From Ensifer sp. PDNC004 (GTDB taxonomy: Bacteria; Pseudomonadota; Alphaproteobacteria; Rhizobiales; Rhizobiaceae): a stretch of 64,000 nucleotides of DNA. The translations under genes were made by a program, and so were the position numbers. Under the pieces are notes generated by a model that saw only the letters and a list, made by a program, of their open reading frames with translations, ran no database searches and was not told where the DNA came from. The stretch covers positions 744,001-808,000 of the forward strand of contig NZ_CP070352.1 in NCBI RefSeq assembly GCF_016919405.1, read 5' to 3'. The number at the start of each line of letters is the position of its first letter. Position 1 is the stretch's first letter. Below, piece by piece: positions 43,793 through 52,135 of this stretch.

Positions 43793-45502
43793 TTATTGTA
43801 CGGGCTTCAGGCGAAGCAGATGCACCAGCCGCATCCGGTTGTTGTCGTGATCCTCGGGGTTCATGACCGGCTCGTCCTTCGTCACCCAGCCGGTGAAGCG
43901 CTTGGTCGAGTACTGATACCAGGTCGGACCGTTGAAGACGGGAACGACGGGCAGATTGTCGGCGACGATCACCTGCACCTGGTCGAACAGCTTCTTGCGC
44001 TCCTCGTCCGTCGCTGCGCGGCGGTAATCGTCGAAGACTTTGTCGAGGTCCGGGTTGGAATAGCGTGACGGCGCGCTGGTGATACGCCCGCCGAAGCCGG
44101 TCGACAGCGACTGGAAGTAGCCGCGGAAAGGCGTCGGCCCGTCGGCGCGCGAATTCATCACCGCCTCGAAGCTGCCGTCGAGGATCTGTTTCTGCCACTG
44201 CTCGTATTCGGGCGTCGCGACGGAAGCGTTGACGCCGATCTTGCGCAGACCTTCCGCCGCGATCTGCACCGCGTCGATCCAGTCGGTCCAGCCGTTCGGC
44301 ACGATGATCGGGAAGGCGATGGGCTTGCCGCTCGTCGTGGTGCGGAAGCCTTCGCCGTCCTTCTTGTAGCCGGCATCGTCGAGCAGCTTGTTGGCCTTGT
44401 CGATGTCATAGGCGAGCCACTCGTCCTGCGCGCCCTCGGCGGCCTTGTTGCGCCAGCTGTCGAAGCGCGGCGGCAGGCCGCTCGCATGGTTGTTGACGAC
44501 CGGGTAGCCGAACCCGGCGATATCGACCATCGCGGTGCGGTCCATGGCAAGGCTGAAGGCGCGACGGAAGGTCATGTCGTTGAAGGCCTCGGCATTGCCG
44601 GGGCTCGACGACTTGAAGTTCATCTGGAAGGCAACGGTTTCGGCCGGCGGCTGCCAGTAGCCGTTGTGCTCGGCATCGAGGCCGACATAGGTCTTGTCGA
44701 TCTGCGGCAGGAACGAACCGAACCAGTCGATCGCGCCTTCCGGCAGGAGCGCCAGCATCTGGTCGTTGCCGGAGATCTGCGGCAGCTTCAGGCAATCGAC
44801 CTTCAGCGTCGCGGCATCCCAGTAGTTGGGGTTGCGGCACTGCTCGTAGACCTGCGGTGTGAAGCGGCGGATCTCGGTCATCGGGCCGGAGCCGACGGGC
44901 GTCTCGTTCTTGAAGGCCAGCGGATCCTTGACGTCCTTCCAGATGTGCTCGGGCACAACCGGGAAATCGGCAAGCGACTCCGGAAAATGCGTGTCCACGT
45001 CCTTGAGATTGATCTTCACCTCGGTCGGCGACGGCGCCTCTACGGAAGCGACGGTCTCACCGACACCGACGGTATCGACGGCCGGGTTCTTGAGCATCAT
45101 CTCGAGCGTGAATTTCATGTCGGCCGAGGTCAGCGGCTTGCCATCCGACCATTTAACACCGTCGCGCAGCGTATAGGTGATCGACTTCAGATCGTCGGCA
45201 AACTTGTAGGCCGTCGCCAACCGAAAGACCGGCTTGCCGCCGTCGTAATCGTTGAAGATCACCAGCGGCTCGTAGACGAAATCCATGGTGCTCTGCCGAC
45301 GACCGCCAAGGTCGAACGGGTTGAAATTCTGCACCCAGCTCGTCTGCTCTTCGATGTGCATGGTGAGCACGGATTCGGCGCGCGCCTCAGCGGCGCCGAT
45401 CATCATCAGCACGGTCGCGAGCGTCCCAAAACGCCATGCCGTACCGCTCCTCCCGACCCTCGGCGCATTGCGCAAAGGCCGCATTTCCTCGACTGCCGTC
45501 AT
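43793..45502 (-). CDS. Family 5 periplasmic binding protein of a peptide-type (possibly chitobiose) ABC importer
   Basis: This 569-residue binding protein opens the operon. After a basic N-terminal stretch it has a signal segment (FGTLATVLMMIGAAEARA, near residues 26-43). The SBP_bac_5 fold is shown by YTLRDGVKWSDGKPLTSADMK and FRRAFSLAMDRTAMVDIA. Family 5 proteins bind peptides, but a subgroup binds chitobiose, cellobiose or other beta-glucosides. The linked cytoplasmic GH20 enzyme makes (GlcNAc)2 or a related oligosaccharide the favoured ligand; this is an inference from gene pairing. A GGGGG-type ribosome-binding site precedes the ATG at 45502. Confidence 0.9.
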   Translation of the reverse strand: MTAVEEMRPLRNAPRVGRSGTAWRFGTLATVLMMIGAAEARAESVLTMHIEEQTSWVQNFNPFDLGGRRQSTMDFVYEPLVIFNDYDGGKPVFRLATAYKFADDLKSITYTLRDGVKWSDGKPLTSADMKFTLEMMLKNPAVDTVGVGETVASVEAPSPTEVKINLKDVDTHFPESLADFPVVPEHIWKDVKDPLAFKNETPVGSGPMTEIRRFTPQVYEQCRNPNYWDAATLKVDCLKLPQISGNDQMLALLPEGAIDWFGSFLPQIDKTYVGLDAEHNGYWQPPAETVAFQMNFKSSSPGNAEAFNDMTFRRAFSLAMDRTAMVDIAGFGYPVVNNHASGLPPRFDSWRNKAAEGAQDEWLAYDIDKANKLLDDAGYKKDGEGFRTTTSGKPIAFPIIVPNGWTDWIDAVQIAAEGLRKIGVNASVATPEYEQWQKQILDGSFEAVMNSRADGPTPFRGYFQSLSTGFGGRITSAPSRYSNPDLDKVFDDYRRAATDEERKKLFDQVQVIVADNLPVVPVFNGPTWYQYSTKRFTGWVTKDEPVMNPEDHDNNRMRLVHLLRLKPVQ

Positions 45503-45537
45503 GACGAATTCCCCCTCAGGCTTCGTTGATCGAACTA

Positions 45538-45589
45538 TTAAGTCAAGTAATTTGACTTAACGATAAGTCCGCCAAAGTCGCGCTGTCAA
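45538..45589 (-). promoter_or_regulatory. Promoter and palindromic operator of the peptide/chitobiose-type operon
   Basis: On the minus strand a -35-like TTGACA (45584-45589) and a -10-like TTATCG (45561-45566) are 17 bases apart. The perfect inverted repeat TTAAGTCAA-N5-TTGACTTAA (45538-45560) begins right after the -10 and so would cover the transcription start, the classic place for a repressor. The coding start is 36 bases further on. No regulator gene is adjacent. Confidence 0.6.
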
Positions 45590-45632
45590 TCGGGGTATTT
45601 TCGCCGAGACTAAAGTTATGGTCCGAACCGCC

Positions 45633-45661
45633 AAGTGGTATTTCGAACGAGAATACCACTT
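45633..45661. promoter_or_regulatory. Second long inverted repeat upstream of the peptide/chitobiose-type operon
   Basis: AAGTGGTATT (45633-45642) and AATACCACTT (45652-45661) are perfect 10-bp arms with a 9-base spacer. TGGT...ACCA cores are used by GntR-family amino-sugar regulators such as DasR, which fits the GH20 context. It lies about 45 bases upstream of the -35. It could also be a weak terminator for bgsA, whose stop is at 45812. Confidence 0.5.
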
Positions 45662-45811
45662 CCGAAAAAGCGGCGTTCATCGGTTTGTTCAGGCCGCTAA
45701 ATTGGTCGCAGACGCACCGAGACTGGATCATGAAAAGCGAGAATCACTGCGCGGACCGGCGAAGTTTGGCGGCTACCGGAGCTGCCATGCCGGGCTCGCA
45801 GCGGCCGTGTG

Positions 45812-47809
45812 CTAGGAGACAGTACGCGTGCGACCGAAGGCGCGCAGCAAGAGGTTCACGGAAACCGCGACCTTGTCGATATCAGGGATGTCCTGCGAGT
45901 ATCGCCCCGTATAGAGCTTGACGATCATTTGGTCGCGTTCCTTGCCCTCGAGGTTGTAGTAAAGGTGAAGGTAGAAGCGCCGCTTGTCGCCGGTACGCGA
46001 TATGTCGCCGCGCCGCTGCGTCACTTGCCTGAGATCGGCCTGCAGCGGCTCGAAACCGTCGAGCCTGAGGGTCACTTGCGCAGACTTGAAGCGCACCTCC
46101 GGCGGAACCGCGACCACCGCCTTGTCGAGCGAGAGGCTGACCACGCGCCCCTGTGTCCCATCGACATTGGCGGGCTCGTCGAGCTTGAAAGCCTGGAAAA
46201 GGCGACGCGGTTTTTCGAAACAGATCAGCGACGCGATGACGAGCACGACGATGTTGATGCCCGACCAGACAGCTCCGATCGCCGAGAACGAGCCTTGAAC
46301 CTGTGCCGTTTCCGGCACAAGGTTGATCAGAAGTCCCAGCGCCGTGACGGCAATGAAAGCGGCAATCCAGGCAAACGTGTAGGCGTCGAAGCTGTTTGCC
46401 TCGTTGCCGGTCCCTTTCGGGGTTACCTTGAACGGCTTACCGAAGGGGCGCACGAGACTGGAGAGAACGGTCGGCAGCATGCGGAAGGTCGCAAAGGTTC
46501 CGACTGCACTGGAGACCACGGGCAGATAACGCGTCGGCGTGATCCAGAACATCAGCAGGAAATAGGCCGCGAGCACCGGCAGCTGGTTTGAAACATAGTC
46601 GGCAACGCCGGTGAAGTGCAGCGGCAAGGCGCCGAACCAGAGATAGGCGATCGGCACGATCAGGACGATCAGGCGCACGACGTACTGGACCAGCCAGGAC
46701 ATGGGGAGAAACATGATCCGCTGAAACAGCGACAGGCCCGGTCCACGCAAGGGGCCGTTGTGGAGATAGAGCGTCTGGATGCCGCCCTGGCACCAACGTT
46801 CCCGCTGGACGAAATAGCCTGTCAGGTTCTCGGCCGCCAATCCCATCGACAGCCGTTCGTTCAGGTAGCGGGTCTTGTAGCCCTTGTTCAGCATCGACAG
46901 CGTCGTCAACAGGTCTTCGGTGATTGACTCCGTCGGGAAGCCGCCAATCGCATCGACGGCCCTGCGGCGGGCGATCGAGCACGAACCGCAGCAGAAGCTG
47001 ACGTCCCAGACGTCGCGGCTTGGCGCGATCTCGTCGAAGAATAGGCGCTGTTCGTCCGGCCAGATGTTCTCCAGGCCCAGGTTCGATTGCACCGGATCGA
47101 CGTTGAAGAAGTGCTGCGGGGTCTGGACGATCCCGATCCCCTCGTCCGAAAAGAACGGCAAGGTCCGCTTGAGAAAATGGCGATAGGGAACAAAGTCTGC
47201 GTCGAAGATGGCGATGAAATCGCCCGAACTCGCGCGCAGCCCATTGTTCATGTTCCCGGCTTTCGCGTGCGCATTGTCCGCTCGTGTCAGGTGGACCGCG
47301 CCCCGCTCTGCGCAGAAGGTCCTCAGCCAATCACGCCGGCCGTCGTCGAGGACATAGACCTTAAACCTGTCCTTCGGATAGTCGAGCGCCAACGCTCCGA
47401 CGATCGTACGCTCAAGCACATCGAGCGGCTCGTTGTAGGTCGGAATGAAGACGTCGACCGTGGGCAGATCCTGCGCCTCGCGCGCAAAGAACGTCTTCCC
47501 CAAGCGGTCCGCCTCGAGGCTACGGTCGACGTATCGGCTCATCAGAATGAGGAACAGAACGACTTCTGTGAAGGCAAGGAGCTCGATGACGAAGACGATC
47601 CAAACCCACCAGACGTTTGCGCCATCGGTTGGATAGGGAAGGACGGTTTCGAAGAGGCGCCAGACCATGTAGCGCAATGCGACCGCCCCAACGACCGCGC
47701 AAGTGATGGTGCGCGCCCAGCTTTGATGCCGCGACCAGTTCGATGGCCCAAGCAGGAAGAAGGCGATCACCAGCAATGTGGGCGCGAGAGCTAGAAGAGG
47801 TTGAACCAA
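45812..47809 (-). CDS. bgsA: Cellulose-synthase-like glycosyltransferase, mixed-linkage beta-glucan synthase
   Basis: This protein of about 665 residues is a family 2 processive beta-glycosyltransferase in the inner membrane. The catalytic motifs are in order: DDGRRDW, FDADFVP, TEDLLTTL and QRERWCQGG. Two N-terminal helices and about five C-terminal helices surround the catalytic loop, and a cytoplasmic tail of about 110 residues follows (GRVVSLSLDKAVVAVPPE). In S. meliloti, BgsA makes a (1,3)(1,4)-beta-glucan and its C-terminal tail senses cyclic di-GMP. The order bgsB then bgsA matches that locus. No ATG is available; a TTG at 47809 inside the bgsB 3' end is the best start, with AAAGGG just upstream, so the genes overlap by 19 bases. 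Confidence 0.85.
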   Translation of the reverse strand: MVQPLLALAPTLLVIAFFLLGPSNWSRHQSWARTITCAVVGAVALRYMVWRLFETVLPYPTDGANVWWVWIVFVIELLAFTEVVLFLILMSRYVDRSLEADRLGKTFFAREAQDLPTVDVFIPTYNEPLDVLERTIVGALALDYPKDRFKVYVLDDGRRDWLRTFCAERGAVHLTRADNAHAKAGNMNNGLRASSGDFIAIFDADFVPYRHFLKRTLPFFSDEGIGIVQTPQHFFNVDPVQSNLGLENIWPDEQRLFFDEIAPSRDVWDVSFCCGSCSIARRRAVDAIGGFPTESITEDLLTTLSMLNKGYKTRYLNERLSMGLAAENLTGYFVQRERWCQGGIQTLYLHNGPLRGPGLSLFQRIMFLPMSWLVQYVVRLIVLIVPIAYLWFGALPLHFTGVADYVSNQLPVLAAYFLLMFWITPTRYLPVVSSAVGTFATFRMLPTVLSSLVRPFGKPFKVTPKGTGNEANSFDAYTFAWIAAFIAVTALGLLINLVPETAQVQGSFSAIGAVWSGINIVVLVIASLICFEKPRRLFQAFKLDEPANVDGTQGRVVSLSLDKAVVAVPPEVRFKSAQVTLRLDGFEPLQADLRQVTQRRGDISRTGDKRRFYLHLYYNLEGKERDQMIVKLYTGRYSQDIPDIDKVAVSVNLLLRAFGRTRTVS

Positions 47810-49023
47810 AGCCCTTTGATCCACTGTGTCAGTTGCAGATTGTGCCGGGAGATGCGGACCTGGGCGGACCGCCCCACCTGGCAAAAATTGCCGAAATCGG
47901 TGTTGAGGGCGGAAGGGAGGAGTTGAACGCGTATCCTGGCATCGCGCTCCTCGGTTTCCGGCTCTTTGGCCGCGAGATTGTCTTTCTCAACGACAGCGGA
48001 TGAGCCTTTGACGGCCTGCACTTTCCCCTTGAAGACTTCGCTTCGCCCGAGAAGCCGGACTTCCGCCTCACGGCCCGGGTAGATCTCGTCGTAATCGACT
48101 TCGGGAACGAGAATGTCGACGAAAAGTTCGCGGCAGTCGAGGATACGCAACAGCTCGTTGTTCAGGATGACATTGGAGCCGTTGACGACGTTGCGGGTCC
48201 ACACCACGCCGCTGAAGGGCGACGCGATTTGGGCCAGTTCGAGACTGCGAACGCGCTTCTCCTCCTCCTCCAGCTGCCGCTCAATCTGCTCGGCGCGCGT
48301 GCTGTTTTCGACGATGCGGGTGTTGATGTCGTTTATGCGAACGATCACCTCGTCCTGACGCTGGCGCGAATAGGGCACGTCGTTTTGGCCATCGCCGACG
48401 ATGAATATCCCCTCACGCAGGGCCATCAGCCGTTGTTCGAGAAGATCGAGCGACAAATTGCTGATCTCGACTTCACCGCCCGTGGCCGCGCCGGCGGCGG
48501 CTGCCGCCTCGACCATCTTGCGCGTGAATATTCCCTTGGACTCCAGTTCCTGCCGTCTATCTAGGTCTACCCTTGCAACGACGTCCTGGGCACGCGACAC
48601 CTCCACCCGCTTCTGCAGGATGCGAAGTTCGCGCTCCAGACTGGCAATGGTGGCGTTCTTGAATTTCTCCAGCCGATGGGCGAGTTGGTTGCGCAAGGCG
48701 ACGAGTTCATCGCGTTCACGCTCCAGCGCCGTGACGCGGTCGGCGGCCGTTTTTCCTTCCGCCTGCAAGGAAGCAAGGATCGCCCGATTGACCCGTTCGT
48801 TGCGTATGGTCAGAAGCGTCCCGTTTTCGGCGACCGGCGTGCCGATGCGTGGCGGCGCTTGTCCGATTTCCCCGTCAATCGGCGCGTTGATGACGGCAAA
48901 GCGGGCATTCACGGTGCCGTCGAGGCTGGTAAAGCCCGTCAGTCCAGGCAGGAGCACGACGATTGCAAGCGTGAGCAGCAGGACGCCGACTGTGATGCGT
49001 GTGATGCGATGGTTCAGGAGCAT
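47791..49023 (-). CDS. bgsB: HlyD-like membrane fusion protein of the beta-glucan synthase
   Basis: This 410-residue protein has one N-terminal membrane helix (VGVLLLTLAIVVLLPGL, residues 12-28), a periplasmic biotinyl-lipoyl half near residue 45, a long helical hairpin (about residues 85-270, rich in Glu, Arg and Leu), and the second lipoyl half at IASPFSGVVWTRNVVNGSNV. It should link the synthase to the periplasm during export of the glucan. The ATG at 49023 starts a short cytoplasmic segment. The gene is upstream of and overlaps bgsA, as in S. meliloti. Confidence 0.86.
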   Translation of the reverse strand: MLLNHRITRITVGVLLLTLAIVVLLPGLTGFTSLDGTVNARFAVINAPIDGEIGQAPPRIGTPVAENGTLLTIRNERVNRAILASLQAEGKTAADRVTALERERDELVALRNQLAHRLEKFKNATIASLERELRILQKRVEVSRAQDVVARVDLDRRQELESKGIFTRKMVEAAAAAGAATGGEVEISNLSLDLLEQRLMALREGIFIVGDGQNDVPYSRQRQDEVIVRINDINTRIVENSTRAEQIERQLEEEEKRVRSLELAQIASPFSGVVWTRNVVNGSNVILNNELLRILDCRELFVDILVPEVDYDEIYPGREAEVRLLGRSEVFKGKVQAVKGSSAVVEKDNLAAKEPETEERDARIRVQLLPSALNTDFGNFCQVGRSAQVRISRHNLQLTQWIKGLWFNLF

Positions 49024-49273
49024 GCCAACCGTTCCCAGTCACGACCCTTGCCGGAGGTTGCAGACATCAGCGCGTAATCCCGCACCAACTGCCGTTCCGG
49101 CTGCATGAAGAAAATCGTGCGCAAAGGCGCTGCGGGCAACCCTTAGAAATTGGTGCTTTTGTCATTCGGTTAACCAGTTACGAACGATCCACGCCCTGGA
49201 CACAGCCGGTCGTCCTCTTCATCCGGAACGATCATGTCAGCGCAAACGCTTCGACTTAAAGTGGGAGTGGTCC

Positions 49274-49912
49274 TCAGGCGACCGATCTTGACGGCAAAGC
49301 AACCTGACAGATCATGGCGAGGATGAGCATCCCTGCGACCACCAGCTGGATCGCGGCTACGGCCACCGCGCCGACCTCGGCGGAATTGCGCTTGACCAGC
49401 GCGATGCTCGTCGCCCAAAGCAAGGCCGAGACGACAAAATAGAGGTGAGCCGCCTCGACGCGGGCGCCGGGGCCAAGAAACAGCAAGCCCATCCCGGCAA
49501 GCGCGACGGCGATCGAGATCCAGAGCGCTCGCCCCACAGGCCAGCCGAAGAACAGCAAGCCGAAAACCGGTACCAGCAGGTTGCCGGTCGAGGAGATGAA
49601 GGCTGCAACGCCAGGGTTCGTCGTCTGTTTCAGACCGAAAATCCAGGCCATCATGGCGACGGCAAAGGCGAGCGCGCCTGGAAGCAGCAGGCGCACCGCC
49701 CTGCCCAGTTCGGCAAAGGTCGCGAACCGCGCCAGGAGACCGATCAGCATGCCGGCGATGACGAAGCGGCTGCCGAGAAAGAGCAGCGGCGGCAACTCGG
49801 CTAGCGCATGGATCGAAAACAGCCATCCGGCCCCCGCCACGAAGGCCGCGATTGCGATCTGCAGGTCGGCAATCGGCTGAGAAGGGTGCTGGGCGAAACG
49901 ATCAGAAGACAT
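49274..49912 (-). CDS. EamA-type transporter, C-terminally short
   Basis: This 212-residue membrane protein has about seven hydrophobic helices: a full first EamA repeat and the first two helices of the second. Family members normally have about ten helices and 290 residues. The frame stops after MILAMICQVALPSRSVA, and no continuation of the missing helices is seen in any frame in the 250 bases before bgsB. It may be a decayed gene or a functional short form. The ribosome-binding site is weak. It lies just after the terminator of the neighbouring binding-protein gene. Confidence 0.7.
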   Translation of the reverse strand: MSSDRFAQHPSQPIADLQIAIAAFVAGAGWLFSIHALAELPPLLFLGSRFVIAGMLIGLLARFATFAELGRAVRLLLPGALAFAVAMMAWIFGLKQTTNPGVAAFISSTGNLLVPVFGLLFFGWPVGRALWISIAVALAGMGLLFLGPGARVEAAHLYFVVSALLWATSIALVKRNSAEVGAVAVAAIQLVVAGMLILAMICQVALPSRSVA

Positions 49913-49920
49913 TTGGACAC

Positions 49921-49965
49921 GAGAAAAGCCGGCGGGCCCGTAACGAGCGGCCTGCCGGCTTCTCT
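49921..49965 (-). terminator. Rho-independent terminator of the orphan sugar-binding protein gene
   Basis: On the minus strand AGAGAAGCCGGC (49965-49954) pairs with GCCGGCTTTTCTC (49933-49921) with one mismatch around a 20-base loop, and the stem ends in TTTTCTC. It lies about 50 bases past the stop at 50015. Confidence 0.75.
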
Positions 49966-50014
49966 ATCGCTTAATACCGGGATCTACCAGTGATCGTTTG
50001 AGGCGAAAGGCCGT

Positions 50015-50944
50015 CTACTGGTTCGCCTTGGCGTAGTCCTTCATGTTCTCGGGCGTTACCAGTTCGAACGGAACCCAGATCTGCCGTTCCGTCTTTTCCT
50101 CCCGCGCCAGGGCCACGGCGGCATCCATCGCGGTTGCGCCCTGCGCGATCGCGTTCTGGAAGACGGTGACGTCGAGATCGCCGGCGGCCATGGCGGCAAG
50201 CCCGTCCGGCGTCGCATCGATGCCGCCGACTACCACCTTCGACATGTCGGTGCCCGCCGCCTTCATCGCCTGGATCGCGCCGATCGCCATCTCGTCATTG
50301 TTGGCGATGACGGCATCGAATTCCCGTCCGGTCGACAGCCAGTTGGTCATGATGTTGCTGGCCTCGAGGCGATCCCAGTTGGCGCTCTGCTCCTCGATCA
50401 CGCTCATGCCCTTGCAGCCGTCGGTGGCGATGACGTCGTGGATATCCTTCGTGCGGGTCAGCGACGAATGATTGTTGAGCGGGCCCATCAGTACGTAGAC
50501 GGCACCTTTGCCACCAAGCAGCCGGCACACTTCCTTCGTTTCCAGCGTGCCGGAGTCCACCTCGTTCGATCCGACAAAGGCCGCCGTTTCGGGAAGCGCA
50601 TCGACATCGGCCGGCGGATGGTTGGCATAGACGATCGGAATGCCGGCAGCACTCGCCATCTTTGTCAGCGCCGGGGTGCCGTCACCATCGACGGCGACCA
50701 CGACGATCGCATCGACGCCGGAGGAAATGAAGTTCTGCACCTGATCCAGCTGCTTGCTCGGATCGTTCTGGGCGTCCTCGACCTGGACCGACACGCCATC
50801 GAGCTTGGCTGCCCGGTCTTCCATGCCCTGACGCAGGATGGTCAGGAACGCGCTGTCGGAACGGGCAATGGTGATGCCGATGTTCTCGGCGTGAGCGGTG
50901 CCAGCCAGCAGAACCGACATGGCGGCAAACAGCAAATTCCTCAT
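50015..50944 (-). CDS. Orphan ribose/inositol-class periplasmic sugar-binding protein
   Basis: This 309-residue type I binding protein has a signal peptide (cleavage after AHA near residue 19) and a two-lobed ribose-class fold: IGITIARSDSAF at the start, GVDAIVVVAVDGDG, MGPLNNHSSLTRTKDIHD and NNDEMAIGAIQAMK. The third block resembles inositol and rhizopine binding proteins. No permease or ATPase gene is beside it, so it must use a transporter encoded elsewhere or serve another role such as sensing. A GGGAGG site precedes the ATG at 50944, and its terminator is clear, so it is a monocistronic unit. Confidence 0.9.
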   Translation of the reverse strand: MRNLLFAAMSVLLAGTAHAENIGITIARSDSAFLTILRQGMEDRAAKLDGVSVQVEDAQNDPSKQLDQVQNFISSGVDAIVVVAVDGDGTPALTKMASAAGIPIVYANHPPADVDALPETAAFVGSNEVDSGTLETKEVCRLLGGKGAVYVLMGPLNNHSSLTRTKDIHDVIATDGCKGMSVIEEQSANWDRLEASNIMTNWLSTGREFDAVIANNDEMAIGAIQAMKAAGTDMSKVVVGGIDATPDGLAAMAAGDLDVTVFQNAIAQGATAMDAAVALAREEKTERQIWVPFELVTPENMKDYAKANQ

Positions 50945-51011
50945 TCGAAACCTCCCAGGGGACCAGACGACTTATGAGGGCTAAGCGGAATGCATGATCC
51001 ATTAAATGTCA

Positions 51012-51035
51012 ATAATGAAACACACATTTCATTAT
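51012..51035. promoter_or_regulatory. Inverted repeat upstream of the orphan sugar-binding protein gene
   Basis: ATAATGAAA (51012-51020) and TTTCATTAT (51027-51035) are perfect 9-bp arms around CACACA. The site is in an AT-rich stretch 68 bases upstream of the ATG, in promoter position. GAAA-N6-TTTC is the spacing used by RpiR-type regulators (IolR uses GGAA-N6-TTCC), which would agree with an inositol-class ligand; this is tentative. Confidence 0.55.
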
Positions 51036-51283
51036 GCGCAACTATGGAATGATTGAAAACCCTGCGAAACCCAGGATTTTCAGCGTGCATAATTCTGATA
51101 ACATAAACCTATACGTGCATCATCTTGACACACGCACCGCGGTCGCCGGGGAGATTTCGACTGGGCCCTCGGGAAACGAGGGAGCCTCTTTCGGCTGTCG
51201 TCTCACCGGACATACCGGCGGCGCGCGGCGCATGCATCCGTGACTTTCACCCACCCAACCCAAGCAGTCGGCAGGAGATCCCG

Positions 51284-52081
51284 ATGACCGTACAGGAAGC
51301 AATTCTCAACTTCGGCTATGATCCCACGATCAAGGAAGACGGCCCGCTGCTCCGGCCGCCGATACCGGCATCGCTGCCGAGCGCGGCAACCGTCAACGCG
51401 TTCTATTTGCCGCCGCCCAAGGCGCAGGGCACACCGAGCCATGTCGGCAGTCCCGGCAGTTGCGCCGCCTGGGCCACGACCTACGGACTTGCCAGCTATT
51501 GGGCGGCCGTCTCGAGCGGCGAGGCGCCGTTGCAACCCGTGCGGCAGGCAAGCCCCGCCCATATCTACATCGAGGTGATGAAGAGCTACGGGAAGACGGG
51601 CTGCGCGGGATCACAGCTCGCCTCCTATCTCAATCTGCTCAAGCAGGGCGGCACCCCGAACTGGAAGACGGCGCCCTATTTTCCGAATTGTCCCGAGCTC
51701 TGGTCGCGCTACGATCCCAACGCCCTTGCCGATGCCAGCTTCCAGATCCCCGGCTGGGCGACGGTCGAGACCAGCGATCTCGACGCGATCAAGGCCGTCA
51801 TCGTCGCTGGCGGCGCGCTTTGCTACGGCACATCCCTGAACAAGGGCTTCATGCAATATGAAGGGCCAGGTGCGTTGAGAGGCCCGCTGGAAAAGTTGCC
51901 GAACACCGGCCATTGCATGTTGATCATCGGCTATGACGACGAGCAGCAGGCCATTCTCATCCAGAACAGCTTCGGTGAGAAATGGGGCTGCGAATGGAAC
52001 GGGCGTCACGGCTATATCTGGATGGGTTACGAGCTGTTCCAATACCTCGCCCAGGGCCAGGCGATGTACATTACCGCCTGA
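51284..52081 (+). CDS. Papain-like (C1A) cysteine peptidase without signal peptide or propeptide
   Basis: This 265-residue protein has a papain-type triad: Cys60 in GSPGSCAAWATTYG, His210 in NTGHCMLIIGYDD and Asn228 in IQNSFGEKWG, followed by the GYIWMGYELF end. The oxyanion-hole glutamine expected six residues before the cysteine is replaced by Val54. There is no signal peptide and only about 50 residues before the catalytic loop, too few for an inhibitory propeptide. AGGAG lies seven bases before the ATG at 51284. Papain-family peptidases are uncommon in rhizobia. It sits alone, convergent with the RND operon. Confidence 0.85.
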   Translation: MTVQEAILNFGYDPTIKEDGPLLRPPIPASLPSAATVNAFYLPPPKAQGTPSHVGSPGSCAAWATTYGLASYWAAVSSGEAPLQPVRQASPAHIYIEVMKSYGKTGCAGSQLASYLNLLKQGGTPNWKTAPYFPNCPELWSRYDPNALADASFQIPGWATVETSDLDAIKAVIVAGGALCYGTSLNKGFMQYEGPGALRGPLEKLPNTGHCMLIIGYDDEQQAILIQNSFGEKWGCEWNGRHGYIWMGYELFQYLAQGQAMYITA

Positions 52082-52135
52082 CGTCGGACGGCTTGCCCGC
52101 CGCCCGATCTGCCATCTTCGCAAGGAGCCGTGGCG

